64,000 nt of DNA from Desulfocapsa sp. (GTDB taxonomy: Bacteria; Desulfobacterota; Desulfobulbia; Desulfobulbales; Desulfocapsaceae), in NCBI GenBank assembly GCA_029935315.1, contig JAOZKN010000003.1, positions 3,430-67,429 of the forward strand, read 5' to 3'. This document shows, one piece after another, positions 56,065 to 64,000 of this stretch. Every line of letters begins with the position of its first letter. Positions within the stretch are counted from its first letter, which is position 1. The notes beneath the pieces are model-generated. The model was not told where the DNA came from, did no database searches, and saw nothing but the letters and a program-made list of their open reading frames with translations. The position numbers were made by a program, and so were the translations under genes.

Positions 56065-59000
56065 ATGTCCATTCCATTCATTGCAAAACCTGGCAGAGGA
56101 ATAACCTTTTCTCTCTGTTTATTTTTTCTTTTTTCTATCCTTGCAGTGCCAGCAGTATATGCAAACGAGTATAATTTTCCAGGTGGGGTAAAAGAGCCAG
56201 ACGAGAAAACAAGACTCTGGGCCGAAAAGAATATAACCCGAATATCATCTGAGACAACAATCCAGTCCCACGATGTTCCTGTTTTGCAACCTCATGCCAG
56301 CATCCCGTCTCGAGTGATTAACATAGAGTACCTTCCAAAAGTCGGCAGACAGGTACATGGAGCATGTACAGCCTGGGCAACAACCTATTATCATAAAACA
56401 TGGCAGGAAGCTAAAGAACATAACTGGGTCCGTCCTGACCCGGCCATTACCCCTGAGCGTGTCATGAGTCCAGCGTTTACCTATAATCTTTCCAATGGTG
56501 GGGTCGACGAAGGTTCTTCCTTTGAAATGAACTATGGCTATCTGGAAAAATATGGTGCTGTGGGGTGTGATGTTATGGATGCCAACGCATCGCCGGGTTG
56601 GATACCCAGCAGTGAACAGATCATCAGCGCCTTTCCGTATCGCGCCCAAGAACTTTTCCAGATAAATTTATACACCGCTGCTGAGCTCCAGTTGTTAAAA
56701 GAGCATCTGGCGAGCGGAGATCTGGCAACCACATCTTTAACCATATACAGCAATTTTCACTCCTATCCTGCTGGAGAAGGAATTGACAGTGAGGTCTATT
56801 ATAAAATTTCCGGCAATGCTTATACAGACTGGTGTAACGTTCCTCCTTGTCCGGCCCTCCATGCTCTCGCTATAATTGGATATGACGACAACAAAACCTA
56901 TACCGACAATGAAGGTGTGGTCCATACAGGTGCTGTATTGCTGGTTAATTCCTGGGGTAATGGATGGGGACTTTACCTAGAGGAAGCTGAGGAAGGTGGG
57001 TTTATCTGGGTGGGCTACGATTTTTTGCTGGCTCTGAAACATAACGTGTATTGGATGAGTGACAGAATCGGATATGTGCCAACGCTGATTGGCACATATG
57101 AGCTGTTTCATCCACGACAGGGGGAGTTAAGCATAGACTTACTTGCTGGAGACAAGGACGCTCCTGACTGGAGCATGGACGTATCTCTCTTGCTCAATGA
57201 TATACCACGCAGCATAAACCAAACCATTGCTTTTGATGCCACGGATTATGCATCTTTAATAAACTATAGCTGGTGGCTCAGAGTGCGCGATATGGACATC
57301 CCAGGGTTATGGAGTCCTCCGGAAACCGGAGCCATTAGCAGTTTTACTATTAAACGCTTAGATGGGAAGATTTGGGAGGCAGAAGATGTTCCCATGGACA
57401 CAGTGGATTTTAATGCCAGTGATCCCGCAACATCTTACAGTTATCTGAATATTGCCCTTGTCCAACCCAGTGAAACTGATTTTGATGATATGTCTCCTGC
57501 CTCTTCGTCACATGTCTGGGCAGATTTAGACAGAGATACAGACATGGATTTGCTGTTTTTTGAAAATAGTGGCGAATGTCGCATCTTGATGAACAATGGT
57601 AATGGTAATTTGCAGGAAGTGGGGTGTACGCTCCCAGAACTCGGAGGGGTTGATATCGCTATTGCAGATGTTAATGGTGATGGGCTTGCAGATATTACCT
57701 GTAATGGATACAACGACGGTACCCCCGGAACATGGATTTACTTCAATGCAGGCAACTTTATATTCTATGATAGTGGAATTGAATTGCCCCCTTCTTATGG
57801 CACCTTGCAGTGGCTTGATTATAACCGCGATACACGCCTGGACCTCTCTTTAAATATCAAAAGTGATACTGGAGATGCGGTTGATGTCTTGCTCCAAAAC
57901 GTTGACGGCAGTTTCCAGCGTGCAGAACTTGGCTTGCCTGGAGCCAAGCATTTTGGCTGGACAGATTACAACAGGGATGGAATGGATGATATTGCTGTGG
58001 GGAGGCAACTCTATTACCAGAGCAACAACACCCTCACTCCTGCTCAATCAATCTCGCAGTCTGGCTTTGATAGTTGGATTGACGTGGACAACGATGGATG
58101 GATGGACCTGGCCATGACCGGACAAAACAATTCAAGTGGTGTCATTTGGCGCAACAATCAGGATGGCACCTTTTCAAAATTTGTTTCTATTACCGATGAT
58201 TATTTTATGGGGGGAGGGACCTGGGGCGACTTGGATAATGACGGATTGTCAGACTATGCTGTATGGGCAGATTATCTAACGGATGCAGGTGTCGCCGATA
58301 TTAATGTCAAAACACAGGTCTGGAGAAATCGCGGTAATAGTCCTTTTCAGAATTTGGGTTTTGATTTCACCCCTGTTTCTTTACTTTACCAAAATGAAAA
58401 GTTCCCCCGTGTCCAGTGGGTTGACTATGACGGTGACTTCGATCTTGATTTGTCCATAGCCGGACCTGGCTATAGAGATGACGGCTTCCTAAGAAAATTT
58501 TCTCTATATGATAACAAAACAGCCCAGGTTGAAGGGCTGGACAAGCCCAACACTCCACCGCAACCTCCGACTATCCTGAACTCAGAACTTTTGCAAGACG
58601 GCTCTATTGTTCTCAGTTGGAATAGTGGATCAGATGCAGAAACAAGTTCTACAGGCCTCCATTACAATTTACGTATAGGCAGAAATCCGGAAACAGGTGA
58701 TATCCTTCCCCAGGATTTTAATGCCCCAGGAACAGGACATCTGTTCCGTCCAACCCTTACCGACAATCAACTGGGAGTGAAATTCAAATCCGTCCCAGCT
58801 GCTGCTTTTTATTGGAGTGTACAATCCGTTGATACTGGCTACGCCAGATCAGACTGGACAGAACCGCAGATTTTTTCCATGCCCGGTGTTTCCCTACCTG
58901 GTGACTTGAATGATGATAACAAGATAGATGTCGCTGATATTATCAAAGTCGCGAGAATGGCACAAGGCTTGGAAACACCTCAACCTGCTGTTGCTGACCG

Positions 59001-61263
59001 TAACGGCGATGCACAAGTTGACTCCCGTGACGTTGCTTTGCTGGAAAACGTCCTGCTGGGAATAAACAGCAGTGGGCAAAACATAATAGCTGAGCAAAGT
59101 ATTGGCCCTGCTGGGGGTACGCTAAGTGCGCAGGATTTTCTCCTGACAGTTCCTGCAGGTGCCTTTAGCGAACTGACCGATTTATCATTGCAAGCCCGTG
59201 AAACTGACAGACCTTTTGGGGATGACCAGTTAGCTGCCATGTTTAGCATTAATGGGCTGCCAGAGACGCTATATAAATCACTCACTATTCGCTTACATGC
59301 CGAAGAATCGCCTAGCAAAGATGTATATGTAGTCACTGGTGGGAACGTTCTTCCAAAGGGAAGCACCACAATAGTACGTTCACACGTACAACAGCCCACG
59401 AAAAACCTGGGAAATGACTGGTATGAGGTTACGATTTCTGCTAGCAATACAGAACTATCGGCACAACAAGTAAGCATGTCGAATAGTATCCAGGCAATGG
59501 AGGACAGCAGTACAATAACACCAGTCCAGGTGGGTACTGAAGTTACCCTGACCCAAGGTTGGTGGACAATATATGATAGCCCACATTTTCGTTTTTATGT
59601 GGCACGGAATAAGCTGACGTCTGCCCAACTCAGTGAGTTGGGTGGAGCGTTTGAAGATGCTTATACAACCCTTACCTCTCCGCCCTATTCATTTAAGTGC
59701 GCATTTGCCCCAGGTAACAACAACAGATTGCCAGTATATGTCAAGTCTCTCAAACCTGGAAAATACGGCGAGCAAATCAGCGGCAAATTCAGCGACCTGG
59801 CAGGATACATTGAAATCAATATAGATAAGATATCTGAAGTGCGGGAGATGCGACAAAGTGCTATGCACGAATTTTTTCACTATATTCAGGATCAATATAA
59901 TCCTGAATCGGGATTGATAAAAAGTATATATGGATCCACCTTTATAATGCTTGCAGAAGCCTCTTCTGTCTGGTCTGAAGAACTCTCTGATAACCCGGTA
60001 CTTCCGTCAAAAGTCTTTTCTGAAAATGTCTGGGAATCCGTGGTGGCAGGTGTGCACGCAGGTACTATCGGTACAAGCTCTCTTAGAGCAGCAAAAGGCT
60101 ACGGAAATGCTGGATTGATAAAATATCTGGTGGATCAACCCACCGGTTTCAGTATTCGTCGCCTCTGGGAAGATATTGCCCTGGGAATGGATGCTCTTCC
60201 AGCCCTTTTCCTGCAAACGCCAAACGTTTCTGCCTGGTGGGGTGATTATGCCTCGAAACTGACAACCGGGAAGCTCTATCCCCTCCCTTATTCCGAGGCT
60301 GTGAGTATTGGTAAAAAGAGGTTTATTGTAAAAGATCAGCACTATCTGAATGAACGCCTTGAAGGGGCCATACATTTTTCCTTGCCGGATTTCAGTGCAA
60401 ATCGTGCTAAATTACTTTTTAATGCTACCTCAAAGCCATTACTGGATGCAAGCCATACCCTCAGCTGTAAACTTACTCGGCCTTCGGGTGATCTTTCAGA
60501 CTTACAGCTCTTTCTACTCAAGTATAAAGATGCTGGTGAAGACGTCTTGCATGGAGAAATAATCGGAGAAGGTGTGGAAGCAAATGGCAGCCTTAAATTT
60601 GATGTTCCCAATATTAAAGCTATTGTTGATGCCAATGAGACAATTGTGCCGTTGATCGTGAACAGAAACGGCACGGTACCCTACGACGGCAAGATAGAAG
60701 CTGACTTCATTATGGCCGTCACCCATGATACACCAAAAACACTAGAGGAATTTGAGGCCCCTGGTTGGAAAACTTACGGCGGTGCTCCTGTTATAAAAAC
60801 TGCTGGAGAGATATCGGGAAAAGGCTGGTCCAGATTTAAACAGCAAAACATTCCAACAGAATCATATCGGAAACTTCCTTTCTTGGTACTCAATATGCCC
60901 GGACAGACACCGTCTGACATGGACATCACCTACGCTGCGGAAATCACAACCGACAGTACAGTGACGGGCCCAGATCAATTTGGGCTCACCACCGTCTGGC
61001 ATGTGCCAACAATCACAACCCACACATTGAAACAATCTCTCCATTATGGGCTGGAAGAGGATTTTGTTACTATTGGTGACCAGCACTCAATAGATGGGCA
61101 TTTTTCCATTACTGTTCCAGATGATGTTATAGCTGTTTCAGGTATTATTAATGTTGTATATGACGTTACTGAAACCAAATACGATTCGGATAACAATCAA
61201 TTTTCCCAGACAACTCACTCTGACGTCGAGATGGCTATACTAGCATTTTTTATTTTTCCATAA
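56065..61263 (+). CDS. Giant secreted protein: papain-like peptidase, FG-GAP repeats, dockerin, HExxH domain
   Basis: 1732 residues from the ATG at 56065 (GGGAG upstream; a TTG at 56047 is also open). After the signal peptide comes a C1A-type domain with Cys101 (VHGACTAWA), His266 and Asn295 (LLVNSWGNGWG). Residues ~470-825 are FG-GAP/VCBS-like repeats (DVNGDGLADI, DYNRDGMDDIAVG), ~835-940 a fibronectin-III-like stretch, ~946-1001 a dockerin with two Ca loops (GDLNDDNKIDVADI, ADRNGDAQVDSRDV). A ZU5-like segment follows, then a metallopeptidase motif HEFFH (1268-1272). A neighbour 17 nt downstream bears a cohesin-like domain. Confidence 0.82.
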   Translation: MSIPFIAKPGRGITFSLCLFFLFSILAVPAVYANEYNFPGGVKEPDEKTRLWAEKNITRISSETTIQSHDVPVLQPHASIPSRVINIEYLPKVGRQVHGACTAWATTYYHKTWQEAKEHNWVRPDPAITPERVMSPAFTYNLSNGGVDEGSSFEMNYGYLEKYGAVGCDVMDANASPGWIPSSEQIISAFPYRAQELFQINLYTAAELQLLKEHLASGDLATTSLTIYSNFHSYPAGEGIDSEVYYKISGNAYTDWCNVPPCPALHALAIIGYDDNKTYTDNEGVVHTGAVLLVNSWGNGWGLYLEEAEEGGFIWVGYDFLLALKHNVYWMSDRIGYVPTLIGTYELFHPRQGELSIDLLAGDKDAPDWSMDVSLLLNDIPRSINQTIAFDATDYASLINYSWWLRVRDMDIPGLWSPPETGAISSFTIKRLDGKIWEAEDVPMDTVDFNASDPATSYSYLNIALVQPSETDFDDMSPASSSHVWADLDRDTDMDLLFFENSGECRILMNNGNGNLQEVGCTLPELGGVDIAIADVNGDGLADITCNGYNDGTPGTWIYFNAGNFIFYDSGIELPPSYGTLQWLDYNRDTRLDLSLNIKSDTGDAVDVLLQNVDGSFQRAELGLPGAKHFGWTDYNRDGMDDIAVGRQLYYQSNNTLTPAQSISQSGFDSWIDVDNDGWMDLAMTGQNNSSGVIWRNNQDGTFSKFVSITDDYFMGGGTWGDLDNDGLSDYAVWADYLTDAGVADINVKTQVWRNRGNSPFQNLGFDFTPVSLLYQNEKFPRVQWVDYDGDFDLDLSIAGPGYRDDGFLRKFSLYDNKTAQVEGLDKPNTPPQPPTILNSELLQDGSIVLSWNSGSDAETSSTGLHYNLRIGRNPETGDILPQDFNAPGTGHLFRPTLTDNQLGVKFKSVPAAAFYWSVQSVDTGYARSDWTEPQIFSMPGVSLPGDLNDDNKIDVADIIKVARMAQGLETPQPAVADRNGDAQVDSRDVALLENVLLGINSSGQNIIAEQSIGPAGGTLSAQDFLLTVPAGAFSELTDLSLQARETDRPFGDDQLAAMFSINGLPETLYKSLTIRLHAEESPSKDVYVVTGGNVLPKGSTTIVRSHVQQPTKNLGNDWYEVTISASNTELSAQQVSMSNSIQAMEDSSTITPVQVGTEVTLTQGWWTIYDSPHFRFYVARNKLTSAQLSELGGAFEDAYTTLTSPPYSFKCAFAPGNNNRLPVYVKSLKPGKYGEQISGKFSDLAGYIEINIDKISEVREMRQSAMHEFFHYIQDQYNPESGLIKSIYGSTFIMLAEASSVWSEELSDNPVLPSKVFSENVWESVVAGVHAGTIGTSSLRAAKGYGNAGLIKYLVDQPTGFSIRRLWEDIALGMDALPALFLQTPNVSAWWGDYASKLTTGKLYPLPYSEAVSIGKKRFIVKDQHYLNERLEGAIHFSLPDFSANRAKLLFNATSKPLLDASHTLSCKLTRPSGDLSDLQLFLLKYKDAGEDVLHGEIIGEGVEANGSLKFDVPNIKAIVDANETIVPLIVNRNGTVPYDGKIEADFIMAVTHDTPKTLEEFEAPGWKTYGGAPVIKTAGEISGKGWSRFKQQNIPTESYRKLPFLVLNMPGQTPSDMDITYAAEITTDSTVTGPDQFGLTTVWHVPTITTHTLKQSLHYGLEEDFVTIGDQHSIDGHFSITVPDDVIAVSGIINVVYDVTETKYDSDNNQFSQTTHSDVEMAILAFFIFP

Positions 61264-61279
61264 CAATGGAGATTCACGG

Positions 61280-62140
61280 ATGAACACAATTCTTCGACAG
61301 AACAAACTCCTAAGATATGGTTGCTTGGCGATATTCTGCCAGGTTAATTTGATTATTTTTCTGTTGTCACCTATGGCTATGGCTCAACCTGTTCTGCAAC
61401 TCAGTTCAACAAATGTGCCGCAAGGTGGAGTCGCAACCCTTGGCTTGTCCATTTCTGACATAACAGGAGAAACCTACGGCGGTATAAACGCAGATATTAT
61501 CCTGCCTTCTTGTATAACCCCGCTTGGCGTGTACCCGTCAGAGTCACTATCAGATAACTTTTTTGTTCATTCCGTTCCCTTCAGCAAACTAGGGGTAAAC
61601 GGGATTAAACTCATTGTTTACTCTGCTACTGAGTCGTTCACAAACAATACCACACTGGCCAATATTGTTATTCAGGTAGCTGACAACTGTAGTACTCAGA
61701 TTTATCCAATTACATTTGCAGGAAGCAACAGTGATGAGAGCATCAATATCAAACATGCCATTGCATCACCAGGCAGTGTTTCCGTTAGTCATAGCATAGC
61801 TGACGCAACTCTGACAGTTACAGCCTATACTCCAGACCTGGATTCTGACAATGACGGTATGGATGACGACTGGGAGCTGTTGTTTTTCGGAGATTTATCC
61901 CACGACGGAACAGCTGATTCGGATGCTGATGGCTACACCGACCTTCAGGAATTCTTAAACTACACACAAGGATTAACTGACAGTAGCGGAAACATTTTTG
62001 ATCCAGCAGCTTTTAATGCAGCATACAGTCCTGGCTACAATGCTTCATCTGCCTCTCCACCTCCCCCTGCCGGTAGCGCCAGTGGTTCATCTTTCTGGCT
62101 CATGATGATGCCAGCCATTTTGATCAGTACGGAGGAGTAG
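61280..62140 (+). CDS. Secreted cohesin-like protein with Ca-binding module and C-terminal tail
   Basis: 286 residues; GGAG lies 8 nt before the ATG and the signal peptide ends MAMA. Residues ~35-170 show the cohesin pattern: paired beta strands (LQLSSTNVPQGGVATLGLSI), a GINADIILP strand, and LANIVIQVAD in the place of the cohesin LAxIxFxV strand. Then an Asp-rich module (DLDSDNDGMDDDWELLFFG, DSDADGYTDLQEFLN), a Pro/Ser linker and the tail FWLMMMPAILISTEE. It lies 17 nt after the dockerin-bearing protease gene, so the two are likely partners. The cohesin call rests on motif reading only. Confidence 0.65.
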   Translation: MNTILRQNKLLRYGCLAIFCQVNLIIFLLSPMAMAQPVLQLSSTNVPQGGVATLGLSISDITGETYGGINADIILPSCITPLGVYPSESLSDNFFVHSVPFSKLGVNGIKLIVYSATESFTNNTTLANIVIQVADNCSTQIYPITFAGSNSDESINIKHAIASPGSVSVSHSIADATLTVTAYTPDLDSDNDGMDDDWELLFFGDLSHDGTADSDADGYTDLQEFLNYTQGLTDSSGNIFDPAAFNAAYSPGYNASSASPPPPAGSASGSSFWLMMMPAILISTEE

Positions 62141-62354
62141 AAGTGTTGTCGGGTTAGAATCGCATCTTTCCCGACAAGGAGCGATTAACTGCCCAAACAG
62201 GAACATTTTGTGAGAAGAGCTATAATACCTGGCCGAAGCGACTTGTGGGTGTTATGGTCGCTGCTTCAGGCCAATTCCATTGGCTACCTACACGAACACA
62301 TAGCAATTCAAAAGGAACGCTCCAGCTTCAGACAAGACCAGCACTGTCCAACAC
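62141..62354. other. Spacer with imperfect hairpin after the secretome block
   Basis: 214 nt between the cohesin-like gene and the metallophosphoesterase gene. GGCCGAAGCGAC (about 62233-62244) pairs imperfectly with GTCGCTGCTTCAGGCC, which may serve as terminator. I see no gene or clear promoter here. Confidence 0.35.
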
Positions 62355-62984
62355 ATGAAAATAGTAGCATTTAGTGACACCCATATGCTCCACCAGAGAG
62401 TGGACATCCCGGATGGAGACCTCCTTATTTTCGCCGGCGACATGTCCGTCTGTAGAACAGTGCAGGATGTGGCAGGCTTTAACAACTTCCTGAAAAGTCT
62501 TCCCCATCCCCACAAGATTGTCATCGGTGGCAACCATGACCACCTTCTGGCATCTTCTCCTGAACTTGGCCAGGAATTACTGCAAGACGCCATATATCTG
62601 CAAGATTCTTCCGTAATGCTCAAGGGAATTAAAATTTACGGGTCTCCCTGGCAACCAACCTTTAACACCAGGGCCTGCGATGCGTTTGCCCTGCCACGTG
62701 GAAACGTTATGCGTAACAAATGGGATCGTATCCCTGATGATACAGATATCCTTATCACCCATTCACCACCCTGCGGAATCATGGATGAGGATGGCGGTGT
62801 GAGCCATGGCTGTACAGACCTTCTGCATCGCGTCCAGCAAATCCAACCCAGATTCCATATCTTTGGCCATATCCACAACCATAACGGCATGCAGACCATT
62901 GGTAAAACCTGCTTTATCAACTGCAATGTGAAGGCAAAAAAAGGAATCGTCCGTCCGGCTCTTGCATTTGATTATTATTCATAA
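62355..62984 (+). CDS. Calcineurin-type metallophosphoesterase
   Basis: 209 residues, cytosolic. The metal-binding motifs run in order: DTH (8-10, FSDTHMLH), FAGDMS, GGNHDH, ITHSPP and FGHIHNHNG, as in the calcineurin-like superfamily (UPF0046/MPPED-like). It would hydrolyse phosphodiesters or monoesters; the substrate is unknown. No clear ribosome site before the ATG at 62355. It is followed by the HerA-like gene after 56 nt. Confidence 0.88.
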   Translation: MKIVAFSDTHMLHQRVDIPDGDLLIFAGDMSVCRTVQDVAGFNNFLKSLPHPHKIVIGGNHDHLLASSPELGQELLQDAIYLQDSSVMLKGIKIYGSPWQPTFNTRACDAFALPRGNVMRNKWDRIPDDTDILITHSPPCGIMDEDGGVSHGCTDLLHRVQQIQPRFHIFGHIHNHNGMQTIGKTCFINCNVKAKKGIVRPALAFDYYS

Positions 62985-63040
62985 TAGAGTAGGGTAATAG
63001 TTTAGCTAATACCCTTTTTATTTGAACGGAGTCGTGTACC

Positions 63041-64000
63041 ATGACAGAGCAACAGCAGATTCTTATCGGCGGCAATAAAGCCGGCAGGCAACTTCTTCTT
63101 GACCCCGCCATGGCCAACCGTCATGGTCTAATTACCGGGGCTACTGGCACTGGAAAAACAGTCACCCTGCAGGTTCTTGCAGAAGCCTTCTCCCGTCTTG
63201 GTGTTCCTGTCTTTTCTGCCGATGTAAAGGGTGATCTTTCTGGTATCGCCAACCCCGGCAAGCCCCACGAAAAAGTAAGTGAACGACTCAGGCATATGGG
63301 AGTGACAGATCACCCTTTTGCAGGTTGCCCCACATTATTCTGGGATATAGAAGGAAAAACCGGGCATCCCGTACGTACCACCGTCTCTGAAATGGGTCCG
63401 GTGCTACTGGCTAACATCCTTGAATTAAATGATACCCAGACCGGCATTCTCCACGTCTCTTTTTCCATTGCCGACGATCAGGGACTGCTGCTGCTCGATC
63501 TCAAAGATTTACGTTCCATGCTGCACTGGATGGCTGAAAACCGTAAAACCCTTTCCGCCGATTATGGAAATATTGCCAGCCAGTCTGTGTCAGCCATTCA
63601 GCGTAAACTTCTGGTCTTAAAGGAGGCCGGCGGTGAACAATTCTTTGGAGAACCGGCACTCAGCATTGAAGATCTGATGCATGTGGATTTTTCAGGGCGC
63701 GGGGTAGTGAGTCTTCTTGATGCCTCATCGCTCTATTCCAACCCCAAAATATACACCACCTTCCTCCTCTGGCTGCTTTCTGAGCTGATGGAAGAGTTAC
63801 CCGAACGGGGAGATGCCCCCTTACCAAAACTTGTCTTCTTTTTTGATGAGGCACACCTTCTTTTTAACAACTCGCCTAAGAGTCTCATTGACCGCATTAC
63901 CCAGGTAGTGCGCCTTATTCGCTCCAAGGGTGTGGGAATTTTCTTTGTCAGTCAATATCCAAATGATATTCCCGATGAAGTACTGGGACAACTTGGCTGT
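63041..64000 (+). CDS. HerA/DUF853-type ATPase, 3' end outside window
   Basis: First 320 codons visible; the frame runs off the window. ATG at 63041 with CGGAG ~12 nt upstream. Walker [13 protein letters not shown] (~33-44), [13 protein letters not shown] and the Walker B-like [12 protein letters not shown], then [18 protein letters not shown], match the HerA-like helicase/DUF853 (YjgR) family, usually about 500 residues. These hexameric P-loop ATPases belong to the FtsK-HerA superfamily; the cellular role of YjgR-type members is unclear. Confidence 0.88.
   Translation, partial: MTEQQQILIGGNKAGRQLLLDPAMANRHGLITGATGTGKTVTLQVLAEAFSRLGVPVFSADVKGDLSGIANPGKPHEKVSERLRHMGVTDHPFAGCPTLFWDIEGKTGHPVRTTVSEMGPVLLANILELNDTQTGILHVSFSIADDQGLLLLDLKDLRSMLHWMAENRKTLSADYGNIASQSVSAIQRKLLVLKEAGGEQFFGEPALSIEDLMHVDFSGRGVVSLLDASSLYSNPKIYTTFLLWLLSELMEELPERGDAPLPKLVFFFDEAHLLFNNSPKSLIDRITQVVRLIRSKGVGIFFVSQYPNDIPDEVLGQLGC

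Overview
The window reads as chromosomal DNA of a Gram-negative, probably anaerobic bacterium with an elaborate cell envelope, most likely a member of the Desulfobacterota (Desulfobulbales-like). This rests on three c-type cytochromes with 12 haem motifs each, selenium/sulfur-trafficking genes (YedE-, DUF3343- and YedF-type), a PilT-type ATPase, phosphate acetyltransferase and many Sec-exported beta-helix proteins. No sulfate-reduction gene lies in the window, so the taxonomic call is an inference. I found no rRNA, tRNA, CRISPR array or complete insertion sequence.

Region 1 (1-8060, + strand) is one tight operon. It holds a YedE-type membrane transporter (truncated by the window edge), a DUF3343 protein, a ribokinase-fold kinase, a ThiS/MoaD-like carrier ending in GG, a JAMM/MPN peptidase, a Glu/Leu-dehydrogenase homologue, two adjacent adenylosuccinate-lyase-superfamily enzymes and a ThiF/MoeB/HesA E1-like enzyme. 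Together these look like a carrier-protein-dependent sulfur (or selenium) biosynthetic pathway with an unknown product. It is one of the two best candidates for an undescribed system.

Region 2 (8245-25180) is an envelope/electron-transfer district. An operon of TPR-beta-barrel protein, beta-helix lipoprotein, 12-haem cytochrome and double-DUF1566 protein is followed by a zinc/manganese-type ABC operon on the - strand. Then come three - strand beta-helix genes, divergent from two more 12-haem cytochromes, one of them a lipoprotein.

Region 3 (25327-46231) is mostly housekeeping: a DUF255 thioredoxin-like protein, PilZ, a NifM-like parvulin, an Fe-S/CCG protein with YedF, a coiled-coil protein, IlvD, PilT-like ATPase, a CBS protein, ribosomal protein S1 with IHF, Sua5/YrdC, GuaB-GuaA, Pta and a NYN nuclease. 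Several promoters and terminators are legible here.

Region 4 (46407-62140) is an accessory secretome block. It contains a subtilisin-like protease, a HEAT-repeat gene split by a frameshift, a 1421-residue RHS/YD-repeat protein followed directly by a 178-bp near-perfectly symmetric palindromic element, a miniature YD protein, a 1732-residue protein with a papain-like domain, a dockerin and an HExxH motif, and next to it a protein with a cohesin-like domain. The dockerin/cohesin pairing, and a C-terminal tail shared by three secreted proteins, suggest a small surface-anchored protease complex. This is the second strong candidate system. Region 5 (62355-64000) returns to ordinary genes: a metallophosphoesterase and a HerA/DUF853 ATPase cut by the window end.
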